A stretch of 64,000 nucleotides of DNA from GCA-2688775 sp035288865. GTDB lineage: Archaea > Nanobdellota > Nanobdellia > Woesearchaeales > GW2011-AR4. A model generated the notes under the pieces. The model ran no database searches, was not told the DNA's origin, and was given only the letters and a program-made list of their open reading frames with translations. The DNA lies in NCBI GenBank assembly GCA_035288865.1, contig DATDZA010000024.1, positions 6,972 to 70,971 of the forward strand. Direction: 5' to 3'. Shown here in pieces: positions 52,712 through 61,457 of this stretch. Both the position numbers and the translations under genes were made by a program. How positions within the stretch are numbered: the first letter of the stretch is position 1; each line of letters opens with the position of its first letter.

Positions 52712-53470
52712 TTATTTTGCGGTCCATCCGCCATCAACAACTAAGTTATGTCCTGTAATGAAGCTCGACTCATCAAGCGCCAAGAACAAAGCAGCGTTTC
52801 CAATGTCTTCTGGTTTTCCGACTCGTCCAACTGGCGTGTTTTCCAGAAAATTTTTCTTCGTCGCAGCATCTTCTATCATTTTTTTTGTCATATCCGTCTG
52901 GATTACTCCGGGATTTATCGCATTTACAGTTACTCCATACTGCGCAAAATCAAGTGCCGCTTCCCTGGTTAATTCTGTAACCCCCCCTTTTGAAGCGCAG
53001 TAAGCGCTTATGCCAGGAAATCCAACCAGTCCTGCAATTGATGAGATATTTATCACTCTGCCGCCTTTTCCCCGCTTGACCATCTGCTGCACTGCATATT
53101 TTGTGCAAAGAAAAACTCCTTTAAGGTTGACATCAAGTTGCCTGTTCCAGTCTTTTTCTGTCAGTGTCAATATTGTCCCCATCACTAAAATTCCGGCATT
53201 GTTGACAAGAATATCCAACTTGCCAAATTTCTTGATGGCTTTTTCAACCAAATTCCTGACGTGCCTTTCATTTGAAACATCAGCAACAACAAATATCGCA
53301 TCGCTTCCTAGATTTTTTACTTCGGATACAACTCCATTTCCTTCCCTAACATTCTTATGACTGTTAACAACAATTCTGCACCCCTCTTTTGCAAGAGATA
53401 ATGCAATACCCCTGCCAATACCCCTGTCAGAGCCTGTAACTATGGCAACCTTCCCTTCAAGTTTTTTCAT
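52712..53470 (-). CDS. Short-chain dehydrogenase/reductase, FabG-like
   Basis: This is a 252-aa NAD(P)-dependent oxidoreductase. It shows TGSDRGIGRGIALSL (cofactor), NNAGILVMG, the active Ser in INISSIAGLVGFPG, and YCASKGG (Tyr and Lys), with the C-terminal FITGHNLVVDGGW. The overall sequence is closest to 3-oxoacyl-ACP reductase/glucose dehydrogenase types; the substrate cannot be named. It lies inside the metal/thiol cluster on the same strand but has its own upstream gap (110 bp). Confidence 0.92.
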   Translation of the reverse strand: MKKLEGKVAIVTGSDRGIGRGIALSLAKEGCRIVVNSHKNVREGNGVVSEVKNLGSDAIFVVADVSNERHVRNLVEKAIKKFGKLDILVNNAGILVMGTILTLTEKDWNRQLDVNLKGVFLCTKYAVQQMVKRGKGGRVINISSIAGLVGFPGISAYCASKGGVTELTREAALDFAQYGVTVNAINPGVIQTDMTKKMIEDAATKKNFLENTPVGRVGKPEDIGNAALFLALDESSFITGHNLVVDGGWTAK

Positions 53471-53580
53471 TTTTACACCTTTTCATTTTCAAAATTACAA
53501 ACTAACGGCAGCCTTTCCCCTTTCCCATCAAAACCACCTGAGCAACTGTACCAAATTTAGTGCTTTAATATACTTTCGTA

Positions 53581-54084
53581 TTACTCCTTGCAGCAATCCA
53601 CAATTTTTTTTACTATTCCTGAAAATTTATCAAAAAATCCGTTTACGTTATTTTTTTGTTCAAAATTAGCATTCAGTGTTTTAGTTTCAACTAGCTTCAA
53701 ATTTATCGCAAAAAACAATGAATACAAGTTAAACGCCGAAGCAAAAAACATATTTGCATCTTGCTTGTTTTCTTTTGCAAGCTCTTTTGTTCCGACTTCT
53801 ATAAGCCTCATGCTTGAAGCCAAAAGATGCTTGCTGATGCACCATTCTTCACCTTGAGGATTTACCACAATTTTTGCCAATAATTTTTTGCGAAGCTCCC
53901 GTATGGAATTCAGCATCTCAAGATATTTTTCATCATTAGTCTTCATCGCTGTAAAATAGAAATGCTCTTCCAAGCTGATTAAATTCATCAGGGCAATGCT
54001 CAGGTCCTCATCCCTTGACAAGTCAACACTGCCTTTCTTTATTTTCTCAATCTTTGAAATCCATTTTTTAACATCTTCTTCCAT
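53581..54084 (-). CDS. Helical protein of unknown function
   Basis: This is a 167-aa soluble, almost wholly alpha-helical protein (from ATG 54084), with segments such as ISLEEHFYFTAMKTNDEKYLEMLNSIRELRKKL and a C-terminal CC pair (VDCCKE). It is a conserved-looking member of the metal/thiol cluster and starts 1 base after the upstream stop. The helical pattern with scattered His, Cys and Glu could bind metal. I cannot name the family. Confidence 0.7.
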   Translation of the reverse strand: MEEDVKKWISKIEKIKKGSVDLSRDEDLSIALMNLISLEEHFYFTAMKTNDEKYLEMLNSIRELRKKLLAKIVVNPQGEEWCISKHLLASSMRLIEVGTKELAKENKQDANMFFASAFNLYSLFFAINLKLVETKTLNANFEQKNNVNGFFDKFSGIVKKIVDCCKE

Positions 54085-54085
54085 C

Positions 54086-54622
54086 TCAAGCACCTGCGGT
54101 AAAATACATAGTCAATCCGGCTATTGCCAAAGATAAAACAGTGAAAGCAACTCCCTGATATGGAAATAAAACTTTTCCCCTTATTTTTTTAACGTAAGCG
54201 TGCAGCAAATAGGCAAGGACTGCAACTACCCCTCCAATCAAGCTTCCAAAAAGTATTTTATTGATCCAGTATACTTTATTTAATAGAGAGCCTGCTGCGC
54301 CAAACCATAAAATAGGGGCGTAAATGTATTCATCACTTAGGTAAATCAATGGTATCACCGTCAGCAAAAACGATGCTAAAACTATAAGGGGCAATTGAAA
54401 CTTGAAATATTTCTTGACTTTAAGCCCAATCCATAAGCCCGTTGAAATTCCAAATGCTCCAATCAATAAGCCAATAATTGAAACATCAACTCCATAATAT
54501 TTTGCAGATATGGCGGCTGCCCCAACTGCAACAGTGCAAAGCGGGCAATGTGCATGGGCTAGAGGAATCAAATTAATAGCCAAAATAAAAAAAATCAAAA
54601 GAAAAAATAATTTATTCCTCAT
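54086..54622 (-). CDS. CPxC membrane protein of the metal cluster
   Basis: This is a 178-aa protein with a signal-like first helix ending AHAHCPLCTVAVGAAAISAKY and about four further membrane helices (GLLIGAFGISTGLW and others). The CPLC pair right after the N-terminal helix is positioned outside or at the membrane face and may bind metal or be redox-active. Its ATG overlaps the upstream stop by one base (TGATG). The next gene starts one base after its stop. Confidence 0.78.
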   Translation of the reverse strand: MRNKLFFLLIFFILAINLIPLAHAHCPLCTVAVGAAAISAKYYGVDVSIIGLLIGAFGISTGLWIGLKVKKYFKFQLPLIVLASFLLTVIPLIYLSDEYIYAPILWFGAAGSLLNKVYWINKILFGSLIGGVVAVLAYLLHAYVKKIRGKVLFPYQGVAFTVLSLAIAGLTMYFTAGA

Positions 54623-54918
54623 CAGCATCCGCCAACCATCCCCGAGCCTGAGGGATTAGAGCCGGATGGCGAACCGGATGGCAAGACTCCATGATGCTCG
54701 TACATCATCTTTTCGTCATCAGTCCATCCGCTCATATCGACCCCACTAACAGCATTTCCAGTAACTTGATTATTTGCTACAGATCCCTTTAGCAAGTTTA
54801 TCTGAAATGACTGGAATACTGAAACCAAGAAAACCAAGACAACCATTCCAACCAAAAGATAATTTTTCATGCCATTCTCTATTTTTTTATTTTTGCAGCA
54901 ATCGTGTTCTTCTTCCAT
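54622..54918 (-). CDS. Small anchored protein with VTGNAV motif
   Basis: This is a 98-aa protein: a short Cys-containing N-terminus (EEEHDCCKNK), one membrane helix (YLLVGMVVLVFLVSVFQSF), a linker with QVTGNAVSG, then a DMSGWTDDEKMMYEHHGVLPSG segment and a Gly/Ser/Pro tail ending in GGC. The start ATG 54918 follows AAGGTG by 6 bases. The His-Met rich MMYEHHG segment fits a metal role. It sits in the tightly packed metal cluster. Confidence 0.75.
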   Translation of the reverse strand: MEEEHDCCKNKKIENGMKNYLLVGMVVLVFLVSVFQSFQINLLKGSVANNQVTGNAVSGVDMSGWTDDEKMMYEHHGVLPSGSPSGSNPSGSGMVGGC

Positions 54919-54928
54919 GTTCATCACC

Positions 54929-55591
54929 TTAATTCTCAATATTTCTATACTTATTCGAAGCCAGATTAATTGGATTCAGTTCTATGCCTTTTGACTCCAT
55001 CACAGCAGCCTTTTTTGCCATCTGCTCTGGGAAAAACAAAATCTTCCATTTGCTCAGTTCCTCGAGAATTCCGTCATCTGTGTAATCTGCTGGATGATTT
55101 TTTATCAGGTATTTCGCAACTCCCCTCATCGCAAAGCTGTGCTGGCATCCGCAAGCAGCCTTTCCATCAGGGAATATTATGGAATCAGTTCCGCAGCAAT
55201 ACTCACAGCTTATCTGGCCTGCAACGGAAATGTATCTTTTTAAGTCGTCCCCATTTAATGTAATCTGCTGGTCAAGCATTCCGAGCTTTTTTATAGTTGC
55301 ATCTGCTTTCTTTTGGTCTGCTGCAGAAACGTCATCATAACTAATTTCCAATTCCCCGCCATAAATCTCAGGAATTCCTTTTGGAGTTATACTCAAATTC
55401 GTTTTGGTGCTTGCTGCTAAATTCGCCATCGAATTTCTAGTTGCAGTATTCATATCGTTCATACCGCTAACGGAATTGCCAATGTGCTTTAGCTGGCTTA
55501 TCTGATATGCATTGAACCCCATAATAAATACCACCGCAATCAAAATCCCAAAGCATAATTTCTCCAATGAATTCTTTTTCTCATTATCCAT
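54929..55591 (-). CDS. Anchored Cys-rich protein, first gene of metal operon
   Basis: This is a 220-aa protein with an N-terminal anchor helix (LCFGILIAVVFIMGFNAY) and an extracytoplasmic domain. The conserved-looking core is ISCEYCCG...ACGCQHSFAMRGVAKYLI, with six cysteines and a His, reminiscent of PCYCGC-type metal-associated proteins. The ATG follows AAGGTGA. A 16-bp palindrome lies 63 bases upstream. It heads the minus-strand operon that runs to the TlpA-like gene. Confidence 0.82.
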   Translation of the reverse strand: MDNEKKNSLEKLCFGILIAVVFIMGFNAYQISQLKHIGNSVSGMNDMNTATRNSMANLAASTKTNLSITPKGIPEIYGGELEISYDDVSAADQKKADATIKKLGMLDQQITLNGDDLKRYISVAGQISCEYCCGTDSIIFPDGKAACGCQHSFAMRGVAKYLIKNHPADYTDDGILEELSKWKILFFPEQMAKKAAVMESKGIELNPINLASNKYRNIEN

Positions 55592-55653
55592 TCTATCACC
55601 TTCGAATTATCAATCTAGAATTTAGTATTTTGAAACAGCTTTATAAGATAGCG

Positions 55654-55669
55654 GTGAAACTAGTTTCAC
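55654..55669. promoter_or_regulatory. Perfect 16-bp palindrome, candidate operator
   Basis: GTGAAACTAGTTTCAC is a perfect palindrome between two TATA-like elements (TTATTTATAA near 55671-55680 and CTTATAAAG near 55640-55649, minus strand) ahead of the metal/thiol operon. A TGAAAC half-site recurs at 55631. The winged-helix membrane regulator gene lies directly upstream, so this is the likely operator. Confidence 0.7.
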
Positions 55670-55711
55670 AGCTATTATAAATAACATACCTGCCCCAGTA
55701 ATTAAGAATAT

Positions 55712-56203
55712 TTATTTCAGGACAATAATATTAGTCATTCCTCTTCTTTTTCTTTCTATGATGTCGCCCGATTCTAATTTATCCAGAATTCTTGTTGTCT
55801 TAACTTTGCTAAATCCAGTCCCCTTTATAATATCGCTTTGGTAAACAGAGCCGCTATTGCCTTTTATGATGCTGTAAATATTTTTCTCTTCTTCGCTCAT
55901 CTTTGATAAATCAATCAGCTTGAATTCTTTCTTAGCCTCATGCGCAATAGACTTGTGAAAAAATAGCATGTAAAGCCCGGACCCAAGAATCAAAAATCCT
56001 ATTCCAAATGCAAGCAGAATCATCCATGAAGTGTTGCTCTTATGCGCTGGGCATTGAGTCATATCCCAATTATTTTTGGTAAAAGTGTCGCAAAGAAGCG
56101 CATTTGAATTGTCAGTGTTTATTTTTATGAAAGTAAGTACGAATAATAATATCAGGGAGAATCCTATCATCACAGCGCCAAGAGTCTTGATGTTACTTTC
56201 CAT
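55712..56203 (-). CDS. Membrane-bound winged-helix regulator
   Basis: This is a 163-aa protein with two membrane helices (about 8-26 and 60-83) and a short loop with CDTFTKNNWDMTQCPAH between them. A cytoplasmic winged-helix domain follows (DLSKMSEEEKNIYSIIKGN, SDIIKGTGFSKVKTTRILDKLE, then a wing ending ERKRRGMTNIIVLK). Two extracellular Cys suggest it senses metal or redox state across the membrane. It is upstream of, and in the same direction as, the palindromic operator and metal operon. Confidence 0.83.
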   Translation of the reverse strand: MESNIKTLGAVMIGFSLILLFVLTFIKINTDNSNALLCDTFTKNNWDMTQCPAHKSNTSWMILLAFGIGFLILGSGLYMLFFHKSIAHEAKKEFKLIDLSKMSEEEKNIYSIIKGNSGSVYQSDIIKGTGFSKVKTTRILDKLESGDIIERKRRGMTNIIVLK

Positions 56204-56262
56204 GAGGCATAGTAAAACTCATTTATTTAAATATGTTGCTAACTACTCAATTGTAGGTGGAT

Positions 56263-57057
56263 TCATTCAATGTCTGCTCTTTTCAGCCTGTACAGCATAT
56301 AAATCCCCAACAAAAATAGGGGAAAACTCAGCAGTTGCCCCATCGTAAAATAATTGAATACAAATCCTACCTGCTCATCCGGCTGCCTGAAGAATTCCAT
56401 AATTGCCCTCAACAATCCGTATAAAGTTACAAAACTCCAGAACATAAACCCTTTCGGCAGCTTCTTGTCTTTTACAAACCACAAAACAGCAAAAATAAAA
56501 AAATTTTTTAGGGACTCATAAATCTGGGAAGGGTGCCTGCATCCGCCCGGAAGATTTGCAACATACTGGTTTTTTGAATAATCAATGCACCATGAAACAT
56601 TTGTAGCCCTGCCGTACAGTTCAGCATTGATAAAATTCCCTATCCGTCCCAGCGCCAAAGCCAACGCAACCGGTATTACTACAATGTCTGCAATATCATA
56701 AAAATCAATTTTTTTCTTCCTGCAGAAAAAGTATACTGCAATTATTGCTCCAATCATTCCTCCATGAAAGCTTAATCCGCCGTGCCAAACAGCAATTATT
56801 TCAAAAGGATTTTTGATATAAAATAAAAAATTATAAAACAAAATATAAACGATTCTGGCTCCCGACACAACACCTATCAATAAATACAAAATCAAATCAG
56901 CTGCATCATCTTTTGTCATATTCCAAGCTTTTCTTTTGGCTAGATAGTATATCAAAAAATAGGTTATCATGAAGCCAAGAGCATAAAATAAGCCATAGTA
57001 CCTTATCTGCACGGGCCCAAGCTGCAAAAGAACCGGATTAATATTTTGGAAAAACAT
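56263..57057 (-). CDS. lgt: Prolipoprotein diacylglyceryl transferase
   Basis: Lgt attaches a diacylglyceryl group to lipobox cysteines. All landmarks are present in this 264-aa polytopic protein: VQIRYYGLFYALG, the segment HGGLSFHGGMIGA, the signature GRIGNFINAELYGR, and HPSQIYESLKNF, with seven hydrophobic segments. It starts at ATG 57057. Most cultivated archaea lack a recognisable Lgt, which makes this noteworthy; transfer from bacteria is likely. I saw no clear lipobox in the exported proteins of this window. Confidence 0.94.
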   Translation of the reverse strand: MFFQNINPVLLQLGPVQIRYYGLFYALGFMITYFLIYYLAKRKAWNMTKDDAADLILYLLIGVVSGARIVYILFYNFLFYIKNPFEIIAVWHGGLSFHGGMIGAIIAVYFFCRKKKIDFYDIADIVVIPVALALALGRIGNFINAELYGRATNVSWCIDYSKNQYVANLPGGCRHPSQIYESLKNFFIFAVLWFVKDKKLPKGFMFWSFVTLYGLLRAIMEFFRQPDEQVGFVFNYFTMGQLLSFPLFLLGIYMLYRLKRADIE

Positions 57058-57067
57058 TTTTATTTAA

Positions 57068-57859
57068 TCAGCGCTTATTTTGTGTAATTTGATAAAATGA
57101 AATTCTGTTTATAAAAATCAAAAAGTAAAAAACAATGCTTATTGCCCACTTTGAAGCTTCACCAAAAACTGAATAAGTTTTTAGATATAAAGTGTAGTTA
57201 GCTGACGTAGACACCCGTATAAGGTATCCAACACCCACAAAAATAATCCATAATGCGGCGGCAGATATTATCATAACAAGCACTAGCTCCCTGTAACGCT
57301 TTATCTCAGCAAATGTAATTGCAAATCCTTTTTTCAGGGAAGCTGTTAAAGAATTGCCATGGCAAAGCAATGATTGGGATATATTAACCGACGCGTATAA
57401 TATTAAAGCGTAAGGAACTGCCATAACAAGAAAAACATAAGGAGCAAAATCAGGCTTTAAATTGGCCAAAACATAATCCAATACAAGCATTACAGCCAAA
57501 AAAACTAGGGCAATTGCAAGATTAAGCGCATAAAATTTCCAGAATTCCCTGAACGAGGGCCTTGATTTAAAAAATAGCGATTTTACAAATCCAATAACGC
57601 TGAATTTAAAAATAGAGTAGACAAAAAGAAGGATAAGGTAATAAAGTGAGGACAATACAAAAAAAAGCAGCAGCGGATTAGCGTTAATATTTGAAATTAT
57701 AGCCGGCGCAGAATAATCAAACAGTTTTTGCATTGTCAAAAAAGAAACCAAAAACATCAAATCAAACAGTATAATCATTCCAGATATGCCAAGATTTGAC
57801 TTAACAATCCTAAAGCTCTGCAGAAAAACTGAATCTCTAACGAATGATTTTGATTTCAT
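57068..57859 (-). CDS. Polytopic membrane protein, unknown function
   Basis: This is a 263-aa protein with about six hydrophobic helices and a short basic N-terminus (MKSKSFVRDSVFLQSF). Its layout resembles the protein at 8056-8898 (short amphipathic start followed by paired helices). The ATG at 57859 lies 25-30 bases after GATTTAAATAGT, so it is probably leaderless. The frame to 57880 would start inside the promoter. It ends 10 bases before lgt, suggesting one transcript. Confidence 0.8.
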   Translation of the reverse strand: MKSKSFVRDSVFLQSFRIVKSNLGISGMIILFDLMFLVSFLTMQKLFDYSAPAIISNINANPLLLFFVLSSLYYLILLFVYSIFKFSVIGFVKSLFFKSRPSFREFWKFYALNLAIALVFLAVMLVLDYVLANLKPDFAPYVFLVMAVPYALILYASVNISQSLLCHGNSLTASLKKGFAITFAEIKRYRELVLVMIISAAALWIIFVGVGYLIRVSTSANYTLYLKTYSVFGEASKWAISIVFYFLIFINRISFYQITQNKR

Positions 57860-57898
57860 TAAGAAGGAACAATCCATCAAACTATTTAAATCTTTCAG

Positions 57899-58735
57899 TT
57901 AATTTCTGTAATAATTCTTCAAGTCTTTTTCAGTCCCGTAAATTTTCTTTGCATCTTTTATCATGCTTAAATCCACGCCTTTAATTAAAACGGACTCTTT
58001 ATTATGGTTTAAAATATGAGTTGTTCCGTAAAAAGGCAGCGCAATCTGCGTCCTGCCCAATAGCGTATTTTTTGCGCCGTTATAATTGAATGTCCCGGCA
58101 GCATTCACATAAACAAAAACCGTTTCGCTTTCAATCGCCCTTGCAGAGGCTAATGATGTCACTTCATTCGGGATTTTCTTATTAAAATATTTGTAATTAT
58201 AAATATTTGAATATTGGGTGGATTTAGAGCACCAGAAAGATGGGCAAAATACAATTTCTGCTCCCCTTAGCATCAGTTTTCTTGTTATCTCCGGATATAA
58301 TAAGTCACGGCATATTTGAATTCCGATATTTCCAATTTTTGTTTTGAAAACTTTTATTTTATCATCGGGTCTTAAATATTTCTGTTCATTTTTCGTTAAA
58401 TGATTTTTTTTGTAATCCCCAAGAATTTTTCCCTTATTGTCAAATAAATAACTAATATTGTATAAATTATTTTCATTTTTTTCAATTATACTTCCCATGA
58501 TTGAATAAAGGTTATAATTCTTTGATAATTTAGAAAATAATTTCTTAGATTTTGACACATATTCTGGATTATATTTTTTCTTCTGCATTCCGGCTGTCAG
58601 AAAAACCTCAGGAAAACAGATTATATCACAGTTATTCTTATTGGCTATTTCAAAAAAGTGCTCCACTCTGGAAATATTTTTATTGAAATCATTATAAATT
58701 TGAAATTGCACAGCACAGATTTTGGTTGTCCGCAT
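57899..58735 (-). CDS. Nitrilase-superfamily amidohydrolase
   Basis: This is a 278-aa carbon-nitrogen hydrolase. The catalytic triad is visible as E43 (CFPEVFLTAG), K110 (GDYKKNHLT) and C142 (IGIQICRDLLYPE). The later SARAIESETVFVYVNAAG is a family landmark. It cleaves an amide or nitrile; the substrate is unknown. It is a single gene with its own AT-rich promoter region, divergent from the RHH gene at 58874. Confidence 0.92.
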   Translation of the reverse strand: MRTTKICAVQFQIYNDFNKNISRVEHFFEIANKNNCDIICFPEVFLTAGMQKKKYNPEYVSKSKKLFSKLSKNYNLYSIMGSIIEKNENNLYNISYLFDNKGKILGDYKKNHLTKNEQKYLRPDDKIKVFKTKIGNIGIQICRDLLYPEITRKLMLRGAEIVFCPSFWCSKSTQYSNIYNYKYFNKKIPNEVTSLASARAIESETVFVYVNAAGTFNYNGAKNTLLGRTQIALPFYGTTHILNHNKESVLIKGVDLSMIKDAKKIYGTEKDLKNYYRN

Positions 58736-58873
58736 ATTAAGCTGACTTTCGATTAAGTTTTTAATCTTTTCTTCTTGAAAACCACAATCCTTATATATCC
58801 CTTATATTATAAACTAACATAAACTATATTTCATAATATAAAATAAGATAATATAATATAAGTTGATGATTTA

Positions 58874-59014
58874 ATGAAAAAGCCCATAAGCGCCACTATA
58901 GATGGGGATTTGGCTGATTGGATTGAAAAAGAAGTTGCTAACAATAAAAATTACAGGAACAAATCCCACCTCATAGAATCTGCTCTTGAAATTCTAAAAA
59001 AGGTGAAGAAATAA
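58874..59014 (+). CDS. Ribbon-helix-helix protein
   Basis: This is a 46-aa CopG-like protein: strand MKKPISATIDGDLADWIEKE, then VANNKNYRNKSHLIESALEI and a Lys-rich end. The RNKSHLIESAL helix pair is classic ribbon-helix-helix. Its stop overlaps the ATG of the secretion ATPase by one base (TAATG), so the two are co-translated and it probably regulates that operon. The sequence before it has several TATA-like AATATAA runs. Confidence 0.88.
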   Translation: MKKPISATIDGDLADWIEKEVANNKNYRNKSHLIESALEILKKVKK

Positions 59015-61317
59015 TGGCACTCTTCGGTGAAACCAAAAAGCCTTTCACATATGACATTCTAAGGGAAGGGGAAGAAATCATTATTATGATTGACCTGGAA
59101 CAGTACCAGCATATTCCATCTTTGGAAGATGACGGGATATGCATGTCAAGGACGATGGATATTCTTGCGGAAGCCGGGGTTGTGACAAAAATAGTCTATG
59201 TGCAGAAAAGGAATTATGAATATGATTTTTCGCAGGCTTCCATGGTGCAGGAGATTGCAAAACTTTATTCCCAGCTGACAAAAAAGAGGGATGTTTTGGG
59301 CTATGACACTTTGCTCGCTGACCCAAAATGCAGCAAATGGTCAGGACAGTGGTACACAGCAATTCAAAACATAACTGCCGATTTATTGAAGCGGGACCCC
59401 ATCGGGGCTTACGTGGAATTGAAAAGAACAGTAAGGGAAGAGCGTATAAAAATAGATCGATCCATAGACCCAATTTATGCCGAGTGCGCTAAAAAATATG
59501 TTTCTGTTTTGCAGTATCTGATGATGCTACTGGAAAAAACAAAGTTAATCTCAAGCGTGAAAACTTACTTGTCAGGCTTCAAGCTGAATGACCGTGCCAT
59601 CTACAGGCGAGTTTTTACACCGGACATAAGGCCGGATTTCATGTTCACAAAGCTTATGTCAAGCTATCCTCCTGAGGGCGAGGAAATAGGCAATTATGAT
59701 CTAGACAAAAACACAGAAGTTACAATTTTTGAGCTGCCGGACAATGTGCAGTATTTGTATCACTTAATGCCGCCTGAATTCAAGCTCACAGAAGAAAAGT
59801 ATGAGATACTTGACACCGCAAGAAAAATCATGGCAGAGCACAAGCCAACGCGCCAGGAATTTATTGATCCAGAAAGAATGAGGCAGGTTTTTTACAATAT
59901 TGGTTCCGATTTGATTGAAGAGCTTGTCAATTACAGGAATTTAAAATTGTTATCAACGGAGATTGATGAAATGACTAAAATTTTAGTCAGGTACACTGTT
60001 GGATTTGGACTGATTGAAGTTTTGCTGCAGGACGAGAAAATTCAGGATATAACAATAAATTCTCCGATGGGGGAAACTCCGATGTTTATTGTTCATCAGG
60101 ATTATGCCGACTGCAGGACAAATATTGTCCCAACAACCCCAGAAGCTGAAAGCTGGGCGTCAAAATTAAGGCTGGTTTCAGGCCGCCCATTAGATGAAGC
60201 AAATCCAATCTTGGATACTGAGCTTACAATTCCTGGCGCAAATGCAAGAATTGCAGTTGTTGCTCCGCCGTTAAATCCAAGCGGCCTGGCATTTGCATTC
60301 CGTCGCCATAGGGATAAGCCATGGACATTGCCCTTGTTCATGAAGAATAAAATGTTGAATCCGTTGGCTGCCGGCATAATGAGTTTTCTAATTGACGGCT
60401 CGCGCTCGATGCTTATAGCAGGAACAAGAAGTGCAGGAAAAACAAGTTTATTGGGAGCCGTGTTGGTTGAATTGATGAGAAAATACCGCGTGATAACAAT
60501 TGAGGACACAATGGAGTTACCGACAAATTCACTGAGAAAATTGGGCTACAATATCCAATCAATGAAAGTGGCTGCAGCCTTATCAAAAGGAACTTCAGAA
60601 GTTCCGGCTGATGAGGGGATAAGAACTACTTTAAGGATGGGGGATTCTGCATTGATTATTGGAGAAATAAGAAGCAAGGAAGCGCTTGCCCTATATGAGG
60701 CCATGCGAATCGGCGCTCTTGCAAATGTCGTTGCAGGAACAATTCACGGTGACTCTCCTTACGGAGTTTTCGACAGGGTCGTAAATGATTTGCAGGTGCC
60801 AAGAACAAGCTTCAAGGCAACTGATATTGTAGTCGTGGCAAACCCTATCAGAAGCGCGGACGGGTTGCACAGGTGGCGAAGAGTCACACAAATAACAGAA
60901 GTCAGAAAGCAGTGGGAAACTGACCCCCTAACAGAAAATGGATTTGTTGACCTGATGAAATATGATTCTAAAAAAGATGAACTAATGACTAGCGATGAAT
61001 TGATGAACGGAGATTCTGAAATTTTGAAAGCCATTGCAGGAAATGTCAAGGAATGGGCAGGCAACTGGGATGCAGTATGGGACAATATAACTCTTCGCGC
61101 AAAGACAAAACAAACTCTTCTTGAATTTGCAGAAAAAGCAAACAATCCCGACTTGCTGGAAGCAGAATTTGTCATACAATGCAATGACCAGTTTCACAAG
61201 ATTTCAGAGAAAATTAGGGAAGAAGTTGGCTCTCTTGATTCCAAAAGAATATTTTTCGACTGGAACGAATGGCTCAAGCGCCATGTAAAGAGAATGGATT
61301 TTCACAGTCAGCTATGA
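59014..61317 (+). CDS. Type II/IV secretion or archaellum-type ATPase (FlaI/GspE family)
   Basis: This is a 767-aa ATPase powering assembly of a type IV pilus or secretion system. Walker A AGTRSAGKTSLL starts at about residue 469. Walker B lies in ALIIGEIRSKEALALYEAMR (about 546), followed by the His box GTIHGDSPYGVFDRV. A large N-terminal domain precedes it, and a C-terminal extension of about 120 residues follows the core. It is coupled to the RHH gene and precedes the FlaJ-like platform gene, but no pilin is seen in the window. Confidence 0.93.
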   Translation: MALFGETKKPFTYDILREGEEIIIMIDLEQYQHIPSLEDDGICMSRTMDILAEAGVVTKIVYVQKRNYEYDFSQASMVQEIAKLYSQLTKKRDVLGYDTLLADPKCSKWSGQWYTAIQNITADLLKRDPIGAYVELKRTVREERIKIDRSIDPIYAECAKKYVSVLQYLMMLLEKTKLISSVKTYLSGFKLNDRAIYRRVFTPDIRPDFMFTKLMSSYPPEGEEIGNYDLDKNTEVTIFELPDNVQYLYHLMPPEFKLTEEKYEILDTARKIMAEHKPTRQEFIDPERMRQVFYNIGSDLIEELVNYRNLKLLSTEIDEMTKILVRYTVGFGLIEVLLQDEKIQDITINSPMGETPMFIVHQDYADCRTNIVPTTPEAESWASKLRLVSGRPLDEANPILDTELTIPGANARIAVVAPPLNPSGLAFAFRRHRDKPWTLPLFMKNKMLNPLAAGIMSFLIDGSRSMLIAGTRSAGKTSLLGAVLVELMRKYRVITIEDTMELPTNSLRKLGYNIQSMKVAAALSKGTSEVPADEGIRTTLRMGDSALIIGEIRSKEALALYEAMRIGALANVVAGTIHGDSPYGVFDRVVNDLQVPRTSFKATDIVVVANPIRSADGLHRWRRVTQITEVRKQWETDPLTENGFVDLMKYDSKKDELMTSDELMNGDSEILKAIAGNVKEWAGNWDAVWDNITLRAKTKQTLLEFAEKANNPDLLEAEFVIQCNDQFHKISEKIREEVGSLDSKRIFFDWNEWLKRHVKRMDFHSQL

Positions 61318-61457
61318 TACATTAGTAAATTTAAAGACAATTAAAAGATTAGAATAATCATAAACGGAAGTAAAATTTAATCAAAAAAATTTCAAAATTA
61401 AATAAAATAATTAAATAATCAATCCAAAAAAAGAGGTGAATAGATTTTATCTACTTA

